Assembly: GCA_007115705.1 (NCBI GenBank)
Contig: QXEO01000144.1
Location: 186,001 to 250,000, forward strand
Direction: 5' to 3'
Origin: Dactylis glomerata
Lineage: Eukaryota; Streptophyta; Magnoliopsida; Poales; Poaceae
Length of the DNA stretch: 64,000 nucleotides
A program made the position numbers and the translations under genes. A model generated the notes under the pieces. That model ran no database searches. It was not told the DNA's origin and was given only the letters and a program-made list of their open reading frames with translations. This document shows positions 1 through 10,134 of this stretch, in pieces (position 1 is the stretch's first letter; each line of letters begins with the position of its first letter).

Positions 1-510
1 GGCGATTCCCCTCTCCGACAGGGTGCCGGGAAGAGCTTCTGGACCCTCCCGATCTTCGGGTCGACGGCGGTGGTGGATCGCGATGTGTTCTAGAAAAGTG
101 ATCGGGTACTTAGGTTTTTTCCGTTGGGGGGTCTTTATAGGCGAAGGGGCGATGTCAGAGGTGGCCCCACGCCTCCTCACACCAGGGCGGCGTGGCGAGG
201 GGCTGGGCCGCGCCAGCCCTGTGTGAGGGCGGCCTGTGGCCCCTCTCCTTCTTCTCTTTGGATGTCTGGAAGCTTCCGGGTAAAATAAGACTTCAGGAAC
301 TTGTTTCGTCCAATTCCGAGAATATTTCCTGTGTATCACTTCTGAAACACAAAAACAGCAGAAAACAGGGAACTGGCACTGTGGCGACTTGTTAATAGGT
401 TACTTCCGGAAAATGCATAAAAGTGCCACGAAGTGTAACGAAATAATAGGCAAATGGTGTAAAAACAAGCATGGAGCATCAAAAATTATAGATACGTTTG
501 AGACGTATCA
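1..510 (-). mobile_element. LTR start of a non-autonomous LTR retrotransposon, cut by the window edge
   Basis: Read on the minus strand from 510, this begins TGATACGTCTC and matches the first ~510 bp of the complete LTR at 2781-4503. It includes the TATA-like CTATAAAGA region and the run of C residues that follows it. The rest of the element lies left of the window. The junction at 510/511 joins it directly to a second LTR piece of the same family on the same strand, so it probably inserted into that LTR. The far target duplication cannot be checked. Confidence 0.85.
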
Positions 511-1968
511 CGCCTCGTCCAAGCTTTGCTTTGCGAGCAGCAACGTGGAACCTGCACACACACAACCAAATACTTTGTTCCCAACTTGCGATGAGGTTAT
601 CAATCTCACCGGTTTGCTTGAAACAAAGGGTATGAGCGTATCGAGTGGAAAACAGTGAAAGTATGCGAGTAAACTAAACAGTGCGAGTAAAGTAAACAGG
701 TGATAGCAATATGATGGAAATAGTACCGGGGTCCATAGTTCACTAGTGATGTCTCTCCATAAGATAAATAACACATGCTGGGTAAATAAATTACAGTTCG
801 GCAATTGATAGAATAAAGATAAATGTGATATGTCAAGAAGATCACTATGCGATTTACTCTGGGCATTACAACAAAATACATAGACCGCCATCCAACTGCA
901 TCTATGACTAATAATCCACTTGTGGCGAATCAATCCGAGAACTCCACAAGTATTAAGTTGCGAACAACAGATAATTGCATTAAGCAAAGTGTGTAATGTA
1001 AACAAAGCATATGCCCTTGAGCATATGAATGTTGTTTTCTCCCTAGTAGCAATAGCACATCTACAACCTTAGAGGTTTCTGTCACTCCCCCAGGTTAAAT
1101 AGAGGCATGAACCCACTATCGAGCATAAATACCCCCTCTTGGAGTCACTAGCAACTACTCGGCCAAGATAGCTACGAACAACGGAGAGCATGCAAGATCA
1201 TAAACAACATAGAGACAACATAAGATATATTTCAGTATAGCAACTCAATCATCACACCAATATTCATCGGATCCCAACAAACCAAACATGTAGAATTACA
1301 TAACGGTGATCTCAATTATGTAGGGCAGCTCATGAGATCTAAACATGAAGCACATAGTGGAGGAGACAACCATCTAGCTACTGCTATGGACCCATAGTCC
1401 AAGGTAGACTACTCACTCATCGCTCCGGAGGCAAGCATGGTGATGAAGAAGACCTCCGGTGGCGATTCCCCTCTCCAGCAGGGTGCCGGGAAGAGCTTCT
1501 AGACCCTCCCGATCTCGGGTCGATGATGGCGGCGGATCGCGATGTGTTTCTAGAAAATTGATCGGGTCTTAGGTTTTTCCCGTCGGGGGGTCTTTATAGG
1601 CAAAGGGGCATCGTCAGAAGTGGACCGAGGCGTCCTCACACATAGGGGGCACGGCCAGGGGCTGGGCCGCGCCGCCCTGGTGTGAGGGTGGCCTATGGCC
1701 CCTCGCTGTCTCCTCTTCGGATCTCTGGAAGCTTCCGCGAAAAATAAGACTTCAGAACTTGTTTCGTCCAATTCCGAGAATATTTCATGTGTAGCTTTTC
1801 TGAAACACAAAAACAGCAGAAAACAGGGAACTGACACTGTGGCGACTTGTTAATAGGTTAATTCCAGAAAATGCATAAAAGTGCCACGAAGTGTAATGAA
1901 ACATTAGGCAAATGGTGTAAAAACAAGCATGGAGCATCAAAAATTATAGATACGTTGGAGACGTATCA
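511..1968 (-). mobile_element. LTR fragment of the same family, inserted in the Copia-1 gag
   Basis: On the minus strand the LTR starts with TGATACG at 1968 and runs to 511. It covers roughly the first 1,450 positions of the ~1.72-kb LTR and stops within AGCTTGGACGAGGCG, before the LTR end. Its start abuts Copia-1 gag codons at 1969. The adjacent ACCGT (1969-1973) would be its 5-bp target duplication, but the partner copy is outside the window. The short plus- and minus-strand reading frames inside it are not genes. Confidence 0.85.
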
Positions 1969-1970
1969 AC

Positions 1971-2780
1971 CGTCCCATTGTGGAGCAAGCTCATGAGATA
2001 CAGTCTCTTGCGAAAGAACTCGAGCAGTTCAAGTGTACCTTACCGGACAAGTTCGTAGCCGGTGGCATTATTGCCAAGCTTCCTCCTTCATGGAGGAACT
2101 TTGCTACTTCTCTAAAACATAAGAGACATGAGTTTTCCGTTTCGGAACTCATTGGTTCTCTTCATGTTGAGGAAAAGGCGAGAGCAAAGGATACACGTGT
2201 TCGAGGTTTTGATGGAAGCTCTAGTGCACATGTGGTGCAGAAAAATAACTTCCAGTCCCACAAGTCCAAGAATAAGAACAAGTTTGAGGGCAAGGGAAAG
2301 TTTGACGGCAAGAACAAGGCCTCACAGACTACCAACTTCAAAAAGAAGACTGAGTATAAGAAGAAAGGATCCTGCCATGTGTGTGGTGATCGAAATCATT
2401 GGGCTCCTAGCTGCCCTAAATGCTTTGATAAGCGTTCACATGGAAACGGCGGCAATTCTGCCAATGTTGTTGTTGGGGATACCAATATGAAGGATGCTGG
2501 GTACGGTATATTTCCTACTATCCTTTCAGTTTGTCATTCGCCGGAATGGTGGATAGACACTGGTGCCAATATACATGTATGTGTTGATATTTCCATGTTT
2601 TCTTCTTATCAGGTCGCACGGGCTGGCTCCATGCTGATGGGAAACGGCTCACGTGCTTTTGTTCAAGGTGTTGGTACGGTAAAACTGAAGTTCACTTCGG
2701 GGAAGACCGTACAGCTGAAGAATGTGCAGCACGTTCCCTCCATCAATAAAAATCTTGTTAGCGGATCTCTTCTGTGTCGA
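1971..2780 (+). pseudogene. Copia-1 gag and protease fragment
   Basis: The open frame starts in the middle of gag, directly after the minus-strand LTR. It contains the conserved VAGGIIAKLPPSWRNFATSL stretch, a lysine-rich tail, one CCHC zinc knuckle (CHVCGDRNHWAPSC) that would bind packaged RNA, and the aspartic protease active site WIDTGAN. The frame ends at the insertion point of the nested LTR element. No true start codon is present because the amino-terminal half of gag is gone. Its continuation is at 10135. It can no longer make a complete polyprotein. Confidence 0.88.
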
Positions 2781-4503
2781 TGATACGTCTCAAACGTATC
2801 TATAATTTTTGATGCTCCATGCTTGTTTTTACACCATTTGCCTATTGTTTCGTTACACTTCGTGGCACTTTTATGCATTTTCCGGAACTAACCTATTAAC
2901 AAGTTGCCACAGTGCCAGTTTCCTGTTTTCTGCTATTTTTGTGTTTCAGAAGTGATACACGGGAAATATTCTCGGAATTGGACAAAACAAGTTCCTGAAG
3001 TCATATTTTACCCGAAAGCTTCCAGAGATCCGAAGGAAAGAAGGAGTAGGGCCACCAGGGCCCCACACACAGGGGTGGCGCGGCCAGGCCCCTGGCCGCC
3101 CGAGCCCCGTGTGAGGGCACCTGGCCCCTCCTCTGACATCGCCCTTTCGCCTATAAAGACCCCCCGACGGAAAAAACCTAAGTACCCGATCAGATTTCCA
3201 GAACACATCGCGATCCGCCGCCGCCGTCGACCCGAAGATCGGGAGGGTCCAGAAGCTCTTCCCGGCACCCTGTCGGAGAGGGGAATCGCCACCGGAGGTC
3301 TTCTTCATCGCCATGCTTGCCTCCGGAGCGATGAGTGAGTAGTCTACCTTGGACTATGGGTCCATAGCAGTAGCTAGATGGTTGTCTTCTCCACCATATG
3401 CTTCATGTTTAGATCTCATGAGCTGCCCTACATGATTGAGATCACCGTTATGTAATTCTATGATGTTGGTTTGTTGGGATCCGATGAATATTGGTGTTTA
3501 TGATTAAGTTGCTGTACTGAATATTATCTTTTGTTATCTCTATGTTGTTTATGATCTTGCATGCTCTCCGTTGTTAGTAGCTATCTTGGCCGAGTAGTTG
3601 CTAGTGACTCCAAGAGGGGGTATTTATGCTCGATAGTGGGTTCATGCCTCTATTTAACCTGGGGGAGTGACAGAAACCTCTAAGGTTGTAGATGTGCTGT
3701 TGCTACTAGGGAGAAAACAACATTCATATGCTCAAGGGCATATGCTTTGTTTACATTACACACTTTGCTTAATGCAATTATCTGTTGTTCGCAACTTAAT
3801 ACTTGTGGAGTTCTCGGATTGATTCGCCACAAGTGGATTATTAGTCATAGATGCAGTTGGATGGCGGTCTATGTATTTTGTTGTAATGCCCAGAGTAAAT
3901 CTCATAGTGATCTTCTTGACATATCACGTTATCTTTATTCTATCAATTGCCCAACTGTAATTTGTTTACCCAGCATGTGTTATTTATCTTATGGAGAGAC
4001 ACCATTAGTGAACTGTGGACCCCGGTCCTATTTCCATCATATTCCTATCACCTGTTTACTTTACTCGCACTGTCTACTTTACTCGCATACTTTTACTGTT
4101 TTCCACTCGATACACTCATAACCTTTGTTTCAAGCAAACCGGTGAGATTGACAACCTCATCGTAAGTTGGGAGCAAAGTATTTGTTTGTGTGTGTGCAGG
4201 TTCCACGTCGCGGCTAGCAAGCAAAGCTTGGACGAGGCACCATATATAAATTGTCCGCAGCTGTCGCAAACTAGCAAGCATCACCTTCAGTCGTTTGTCT
4301 CTCCTCTCCAAGAACGATTAAACCTCGGTTTCATAATTGAGGGAAAACTAGCTGCTATACTCATCATACTTTCCTCTTGGGGTTTCCAACGGGCTGGTCA
4401 AGTACCACGCACAAGGAAACTTCTGGTGTCATCAACCACGCATCAAGCTAATTTTCTGGCGTCTTTATCAATTACATATTCTCACTTCATTTTGGCACCA
4501 ACA
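2781..4503 (+). repeat. 5' LTR (1,723 bp)
   Basis: It begins TGATACG and ends GGCACCAACA, ten bases before the primer site. A TATA-like CTATAAAGACC lies at about 3150. It carries 83 bp (about 4209-4291) that the 3' LTR lacks. Near its end is a copy of AGCTAATTTTCTGGCG (from about 4446) that matches the sequence just inside the element at the primer site. Confidence 0.92.
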
Positions 4504-4513
4504 GCTAATTTTC

Positions 4514-4531
4514 TGGCGCCGTTGCCGGGGA
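4514..4531 (+). promoter_or_regulatory. Primer-binding site for tRNA-Asp
   Basis: TGGCGCCGTTGCCGGGGA is complementary to the 3' end of plant tRNA-Asp, which ends in CCCCGGCAACGGCGCCA. This is where minus-strand cDNA synthesis would start. The tRNA sequence is established knowledge; the match is seen here. Confidence 0.85.
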
Positions 4532-4690
4532 GGAAGAAGAAGACTTCTGCAAGGGGAGTTTTTGCACACACATTCTTTACTTTGTTATTGCTTTGCTTTA
4601 CTTTATTTTATTTTACCTGCATCGTTTTATATCAAAACCCAAAAAAAATTAGAATCCTTGGTAGCTGTTATTTCTTTACTTTAGTTTATT

Positions 4691-5559
4691 ATGTCTAGTT
4701 CAGTTGCTACTACTATGTCGCCCGAGGAGATGATTTTCACTTTTAAACAAAAGGATGAGGAAAGCATTAAAGAAGCTTGGTCTAGAATTTATGATTGGCA
4801 TGAAAAAACTGAACCTAAAATGACTTTGAGTTTGCTTCTTAGTAGCTTTTACTTTGGACTTTCTCTTCGTTATAGATATGCTTTGGATGCTACTACAGAA
4901 GGAGATTTCCTTCATTGTGATGGAGATCAAGCCTTCAATATTATAAAAAAGTTGATTACAATTTACAGCATGCCAACCTATTTTGATTCCTCTCTTGTGT
5001 GCATTTTTAATAGACTTGATGCTCTTGAGGCTCGCACTACTAGTTTGAATTCTTGCTATAATACTTTGCGTCAGCATTTTGATTATGTGCCAATAAATTC
5101 TGAGCCTTCGAGTTGGTATCCTACAGTAAAAATCACCATTAGTGGTGAAACTTTTCATGCTCGTTGTGATATTATGTCTGAATTTTGTCTCATGCCAAAG
5201 GATGTTTATGAATCTTTGAGCCTTTGGAAGCTTTCTGAGGGGGGGAGAAGGAATTTCTCTTACTAACAATGTCACTATATTTCCCCTTGGAATTGCTGAA
5301 GGAGTCTTTACAAAAGTCCTAGGAAGAATGATATCTACTGATTATCTTGTTATTGAATGTGTAGGGAAAGGACAAATCACACTTGGAAGATCCCTCTTGA
5401 AGCTCCTGGGCGCCGTCATTGATGTGGGGGAAAGGCAATATGAGATTTAACTCTCCACCTTGCTATAGCCATGACTTTCCTAAAGTCAAGAGCAAAGGTA
5501 AGAAAGGAAGACGTAAGGCACGCACTGATCCTAGCCCTTCATCTCTTGATATTACTTGA
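4691..5559 (+). pseudogene. gag/protease-like gene of the non-autonomous element
   Basis: The ATG at 4691 opens a 191-residue frame of gag type, running into a segment with VKITISGETFHARCDIMSE that looks like a retropepsin-like fold without a clear DTG/DSG triad. The frame breaks at a run of seven G near 5239-5245. It continues one frame over (EGISLTNNVTIFPLGIAEG) to a stop near 5450, then again in a third frame after the G run at 5426-5430, ending in a lysine/arginine-rich tail at TGA 5557-5559. Two homopolymer frameshifts explain the breaks. No polymerase domain follows. Function is inferred from position and composition. Confidence 0.7.
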
Positions 5560-8479
5560 TTCGCAATTTTCTGCGCCTAGCTCAAAGGCGTTAAAGAAAA
5601 GCACTCTTGGGAGATAACCCAATGTTTTATTTTCAGTACTTTTTCTTTTATTTGAGTCTTGGAAGTCATTACTACTGTAATGACCGCTCCTTATCCTTTT
5701 TATTTCGTTTTTGTGCCAAGAGAAGCCTCTAATTTGAGCGAGGTAAAGATTTGGGGATGTTGCTGTCCTGAAACTGTTTTCGGTGCTGCACCGTAAAAAT
5801 TCGTATAAATTCTCTGTTTATCTTTTGCACCTCCGATTTCTTGTGCATTTGCCCCAGGTTATATCCAAACTTTTGTCAGTTGAACACTTTTTGATTTGAG
5901 CAACAGAAAACCTTTCAAAAATTCGACCTTTGCCAGCTGTTCTGTTTTGACAGATTTCTGCCAATATTTGTTTTTGCCACTTTATCGCTTTCTTTGCGAG
6001 TTCTTTTGATCACGAAACTCTTGTGGAAGTTGCTACAGTAGTATTTACTTTATATGTGGTGGTTTTGAGTTGAAACCTGAAGCAAAAAGAGGTTGATTAT
6101 ATGTTATGCCTACACTAATGTTGCTAATAGATTTGTGTTTAGTTTTGTATGAAGGAAGTTTTCAAGTGTAGGGATTGGAGAATGATGAGATGAGTTGAAG
6201 AATGGACAAAAGCTCAAGATTAGGGATGCCCATGCATCACCCCAAGAAATATCCAAGAAGTACAAGCGTCAAAGCTTGGGGATGCCCCCGAGGCACCCCT
6301 TCTTCATCGGCAAAAATCAGGTCACCTTTCAAGACACTATATTTTTATTGCTTCATGCACTATGTGTTTTTCTTGGAGCGTCAGTTGTTTTAGTTTTCTT
6401 AGTTGGTTTAGTTTGTTTGTTTGCTGCAATAAATGGTTGGACCCCAACAAATTTATTTTGGAGGAGATGTACTCGTTTTCATTTGCAAAGAACGCTCTCG
6501 TTTTCACTCTTATTAAAAATCAAGCGTTCTTCTTTTTCTGCTACTGCTTTTGGTTTTCGTTTTCGCCTTGATTTGCGTTCAGACCTTGTCATATCTTTTC
6601 ATCAAGGTGTATTTTTGCCTCTGATCTTTATTGGTTTTCATCAAAAGAGGTGTCTTTAAAAATTTCAAATGGTGTTGGAAAAGAGAAAAAGCTTTGTGCA
6701 AAATAGTGGTACAAGAAGGAGCTTGTGTAGACTACGGCTTAGGCTTTTTCATGTCATGCTTGATGTCTTTTTGATAGTATGCTTAGTGGTTTTGCTGTAG
6801 CATGACTTGTCTCAAATAACTGAGATTGCTTAATGAGCCTTTGAAAAAATCATGCGTTGTTTTTATTATATGGAAGCATTATTTTGGTTTTCTCCTTTAT
6901 GCTTTATTTGGGTTGACTTGGCGCATGCTCACACATGTTAGACTCATACAAAGTCACCAATAGCCTTCATGATCATTTAGTTTTTGACTTTTGATGCCAT
7001 CTTATGCTTCTTTTAATGTCGCTTTGTCGCTTTGCATGATTATGGCCATTATTGCTCTCTTAGTTGGTCGCTCCCAGTCTTTTGCTAGCCCTCGCCTTGT
7101 ACTGAGTATGAGCTCTACTCGTGCATCCAACTCCTAAAAGCCAAAAGTTTTCCAAAGTGTCCACCATACATACCTACTAGCAATTTGCTATTCCAAGTAA
7201 ATTTGACTTGCTTTTATTTTCTCTTCAAATTAAACTCTTACCAGTGTTATGCGAAATTCGGTCAGTAAAGCTCTCACGAACCTGAAGGCACACTTTACTT
7301 TTTCCTGTTCTAAAAATTTGACATTGTGGTCTCTTATGTTGAGTTGTTATGCTTGCAAGTTGTAAGTTGGATTCTAGCCCAGCCATGCTGTCATGGGCAA
7401 GCTTTCAACATTGCACTTCTTATTTGAGTTGATATCGTGATCTTTTGTTTATGGATGCCTGCGGTGTGAAATGAATTGGGAATCTTGTGGGGATCATGGA
7501 GTTTGTATATGTGTTAGGGAAACGCCGGGCCGCCAATCTAAGCCATGCATAATTCATGGTGGAAATTTGCAGCATACCCATGGTGAACATACGACGACGC
7601 ATCTCACAATAAAAAGCTAAACAAAAGGCAAATAAAAGAGATGTCGAGGTGTTCATTGTCTGCTTGTCCTGTCATTTTGGTGTGGGCTTGTTCCATGTCA
7701 TCGGGCACGGAGGTACCCCATTGGCGGTTCTCAATGATACACATATATTTACAATGACAAGAGCCTTGCTTGGGACTCTAAGTAAAGTAGCATGAGGTTT
7801 GGGTACTCGTATTCACGGGACACGAGGTCTTCAACTTATGATTTGTCAAGCATATGCATCATAATTGTTCTCGCATTAACTTTAACCATTCAAGATGCTT
7901 ATGATGGGGGCAATGAGAGCTCAAAGCCGGTAAGTACCATAATTTTTGAAGGTTATAAAACTTGCAATCACTGCTTCCCTCAGCGAAGGGTCTTTCTTCT
8001 ACTTTTATGTTGAGTCACCACCTTCTTTCTTTATGCAACATTAAGAGAGCATAGTTGTCATTCTTAGTGTGATATGCATTGTCCCAAAGTTCATTGATTG
8101 ATTCATGATGATTGGTTTCACTTGTTCTTAAATTATTTGTATCTAGTCGCCCTCTTAAACTTAAAGGTGTCCTATGCATTTATGTTTTGCTCTCTTTGAA
8201 GGACAAGCTGAAAACCATTTGTATGTTTTTCCTTATGATTTGAACACACGTTGACTTTCATTGTTTCATTTTCATGATCTTTTGTTTGTGTTCATTTGCA
8301 TATTTACAACATGGTTGCTAAGTTCTTATTGTCATAATTATATCTTCATGCCCATGTTTTAAGTTCTTATGATCCCAGCTCACCAATGCTTACATATATG
8401 ATCAAGATTGTGTAGGTGCATGTCACCTCAAAAATTATTCTTTTGTTATCACTTACCTACTCGAGGACGAGCAGGAGTT
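5560..8479. other. Non-coding 3' part of the internal domain
   Basis: About 2.9 kb between the gag-like gene and the polypurine tract. The longest open frames (for example 6195-6659) lack any recognisable motif and are interrupted. The part at about 7166-8119 recurs, reversed, at 18677-19633 inside Copia-2, which confirms it as transposon sequence. Confidence 0.7.
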
Positions 8480-8494
8480 AAGCTTGGGGATGCT
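8480..8494 (+). promoter_or_regulatory. Polypurine tract before the 3' LTR
   Basis: AAGCTTGGGGATGCT lies immediately before TGATACG of the 3' LTR, the expected place for the plus-strand primer of an LTR retrotransposon. Confidence 0.75.
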
Positions 8495-10134
8495 TGATAC
8501 GTCTCAAATGTATCTATAATTTTTGATGCTCCATGCTTGTTTTTACACCATTTGCCTATTGTTTCGTTACACTTCGTGGCACTTTTATGCATTTTCCGGA
8601 ACTAACCTATTAACAAGTTGCCACAGTGCCAGTTTCCTGTTTTCTGCTATTTTTGTGTTTCAGAAGTGATACACAGGAAATATTCTCGGAATTGGACGAA
8701 ACAAGTTCCTGAAGTCATATTTTACCCGGAAGCTTCCAGAGATCCGAAGGAGAGAAGGAGTAGGGCCACCAGGGCCCCATACACAGGGGTGGCGCGGCCA
8801 GGCCCCTGGCCGCGTGAGCCCCGTGTGAGGGCACCTGGCCCCTCCTCTGACATCGCCCTTTCGCCTATAAAGACCCCCCGACGGAAAAAACCTAAGTACC
8901 TGATCAGATTTCCAGAACACATCGCGATCCGCCGCCGCCGTCGACCCGAAGATCGGGAGGGTCCAGGAGCTCTTCCTGGCACCCTGCCGGAGAGGGGAAT
9001 CACCACCGGAGGTCTTCTTCATCGCCATGCTTGCCTCCGGAGCGATGAGTGAGTAGTCTACCTTGGACTATGGGTCCATAGCAGTAGCTAGATGGTTGTC
9101 TTCTCCACCATGTGCTTCATGTTTAGATCTCATGAGCTGCCCTACATGATTGAGATCACCGTTATGTAATTCTATGATGTTGGTTTGTTGGGATCCGATG
9201 AATATTGGTGTTTATGATTAAGTTGTTGTACTGAATATTATCTTTTGTTATCTCTATGTTGTTTACGATCTTGCATGCTCTCCGTTGTTAGTAGCTATCT
9301 TGGCCGAGTAGTTGCTAGTGACTCCAAGAGGGGGTATTTATGCTCGATAGTGGGTTCATGCCTCTATTTAACCTGGGGGAGTGACAGAAACCTCTAAGGT
9401 TGTAGATGTGCTGTTGCTACTAGGGAGAAAACAACATTCATATGCTCAAGGGCATATGCTTTGTTTACATTACACACTTTGCTTAATGCAATTATCTGTT
9501 GTTCGCAACTTAATACTTGTGGAGTTCTCGGATTGATTCGCCACAAGTGGATTATTAGTCATAGATGCAGTTGGATGGCGGTCTATGTATTTTGTTGTAA
9601 TGCCCAGAGTAAATCTCATAGTGATCTTCTTGACATATCACGTTATCTTTATTCTATCAATTGCCCAACTGTAATTTGTTTACCCAGCATGTGTTATTTA
9701 TCTTATGGAGAGACACCACTAGTGAACTGTGGACCCCGGTCCTATTTCCATCATATTGCTATCACCTGTTTACTTTACTCGCAATGTTTACTTTACTCGC
9801 ATACTTTTACTGTTTTCCACTCGATACACTCATAACCTTTGTTTCAAGCAAACCGGTGAGATTGGCAACCTCATCGTAAGTTGGGAGCAAAGTATTTGTT
9901 TATGTGTGTGCAGGTTCCACGTCGTTTGTCTCTCCTCTCCAAGAACGATTAAACCTCGGTTTCATAATTGAGGGAAAACTAGCTGCTATACTCATCATAC
10001 TTTCCTCTTGGGGTTCCCAACGGGCTGGTCAAGTACCACGCACAAGGAAACTTCTGGTGTCATCAACCACGCATCAAGCTAATTTTCTGGCGTCTTTATC
10101 AATTACATATTCTCACTTCATTTTGGCACCAGCA
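8495..10134 (+). repeat. 3' LTR (1,640 bp)
   Basis: It starts TGATACG and ends GGCACCAGCA, followed at once by the GTCGA target duplication and Copia-1 pol. Relative to the 5' LTR it lacks 83 bp, the joint falling in a shared GTCG (CCACGTCG / CAGTCG), and shows about 24 substitutions by eye. Confidence 0.92.

Larger units (their letters stand above)
2781..10134 (+). mobile_element. Complete non-autonomous LTR retrotransposon (gag/PR-like only) with GTCGA target duplication
   Basis: The element has a 5' LTR (2781-4503), a tRNA-Asp primer site (4514-4531), one decayed gag/protease-like frame, about 2.9 kb of non-coding DNA, a polypurine tract and a 3' LTR (8495-10134). It is flanked by GTCGA at 2776-2780 and 10135-10139. 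No integrase, RT or RNase H can be seen, so any movement depended on enzymes from another element. The two LTRs differ at about 24 positions by eye over 1,640 bp, so the insertion is fairly young. It interrupts Copia-1. A non-autonomous Gypsy-like (RLG/RLX) family is the likely class. Confidence 0.92.

Noticed and set aside
2904..3338. Repeated 120-144-codon frames in the LTRs (also 8618-9052 and reverse copies)
   Set aside because: They recur only because the LTR recurs; high GC and lack of stops explain them.
6195..6659. 154-codon frame in the internal domain of the non-autonomous element
   Set aside because: It is hydrophobic and T-rich without motif, and overlapped by other frames of similar length.
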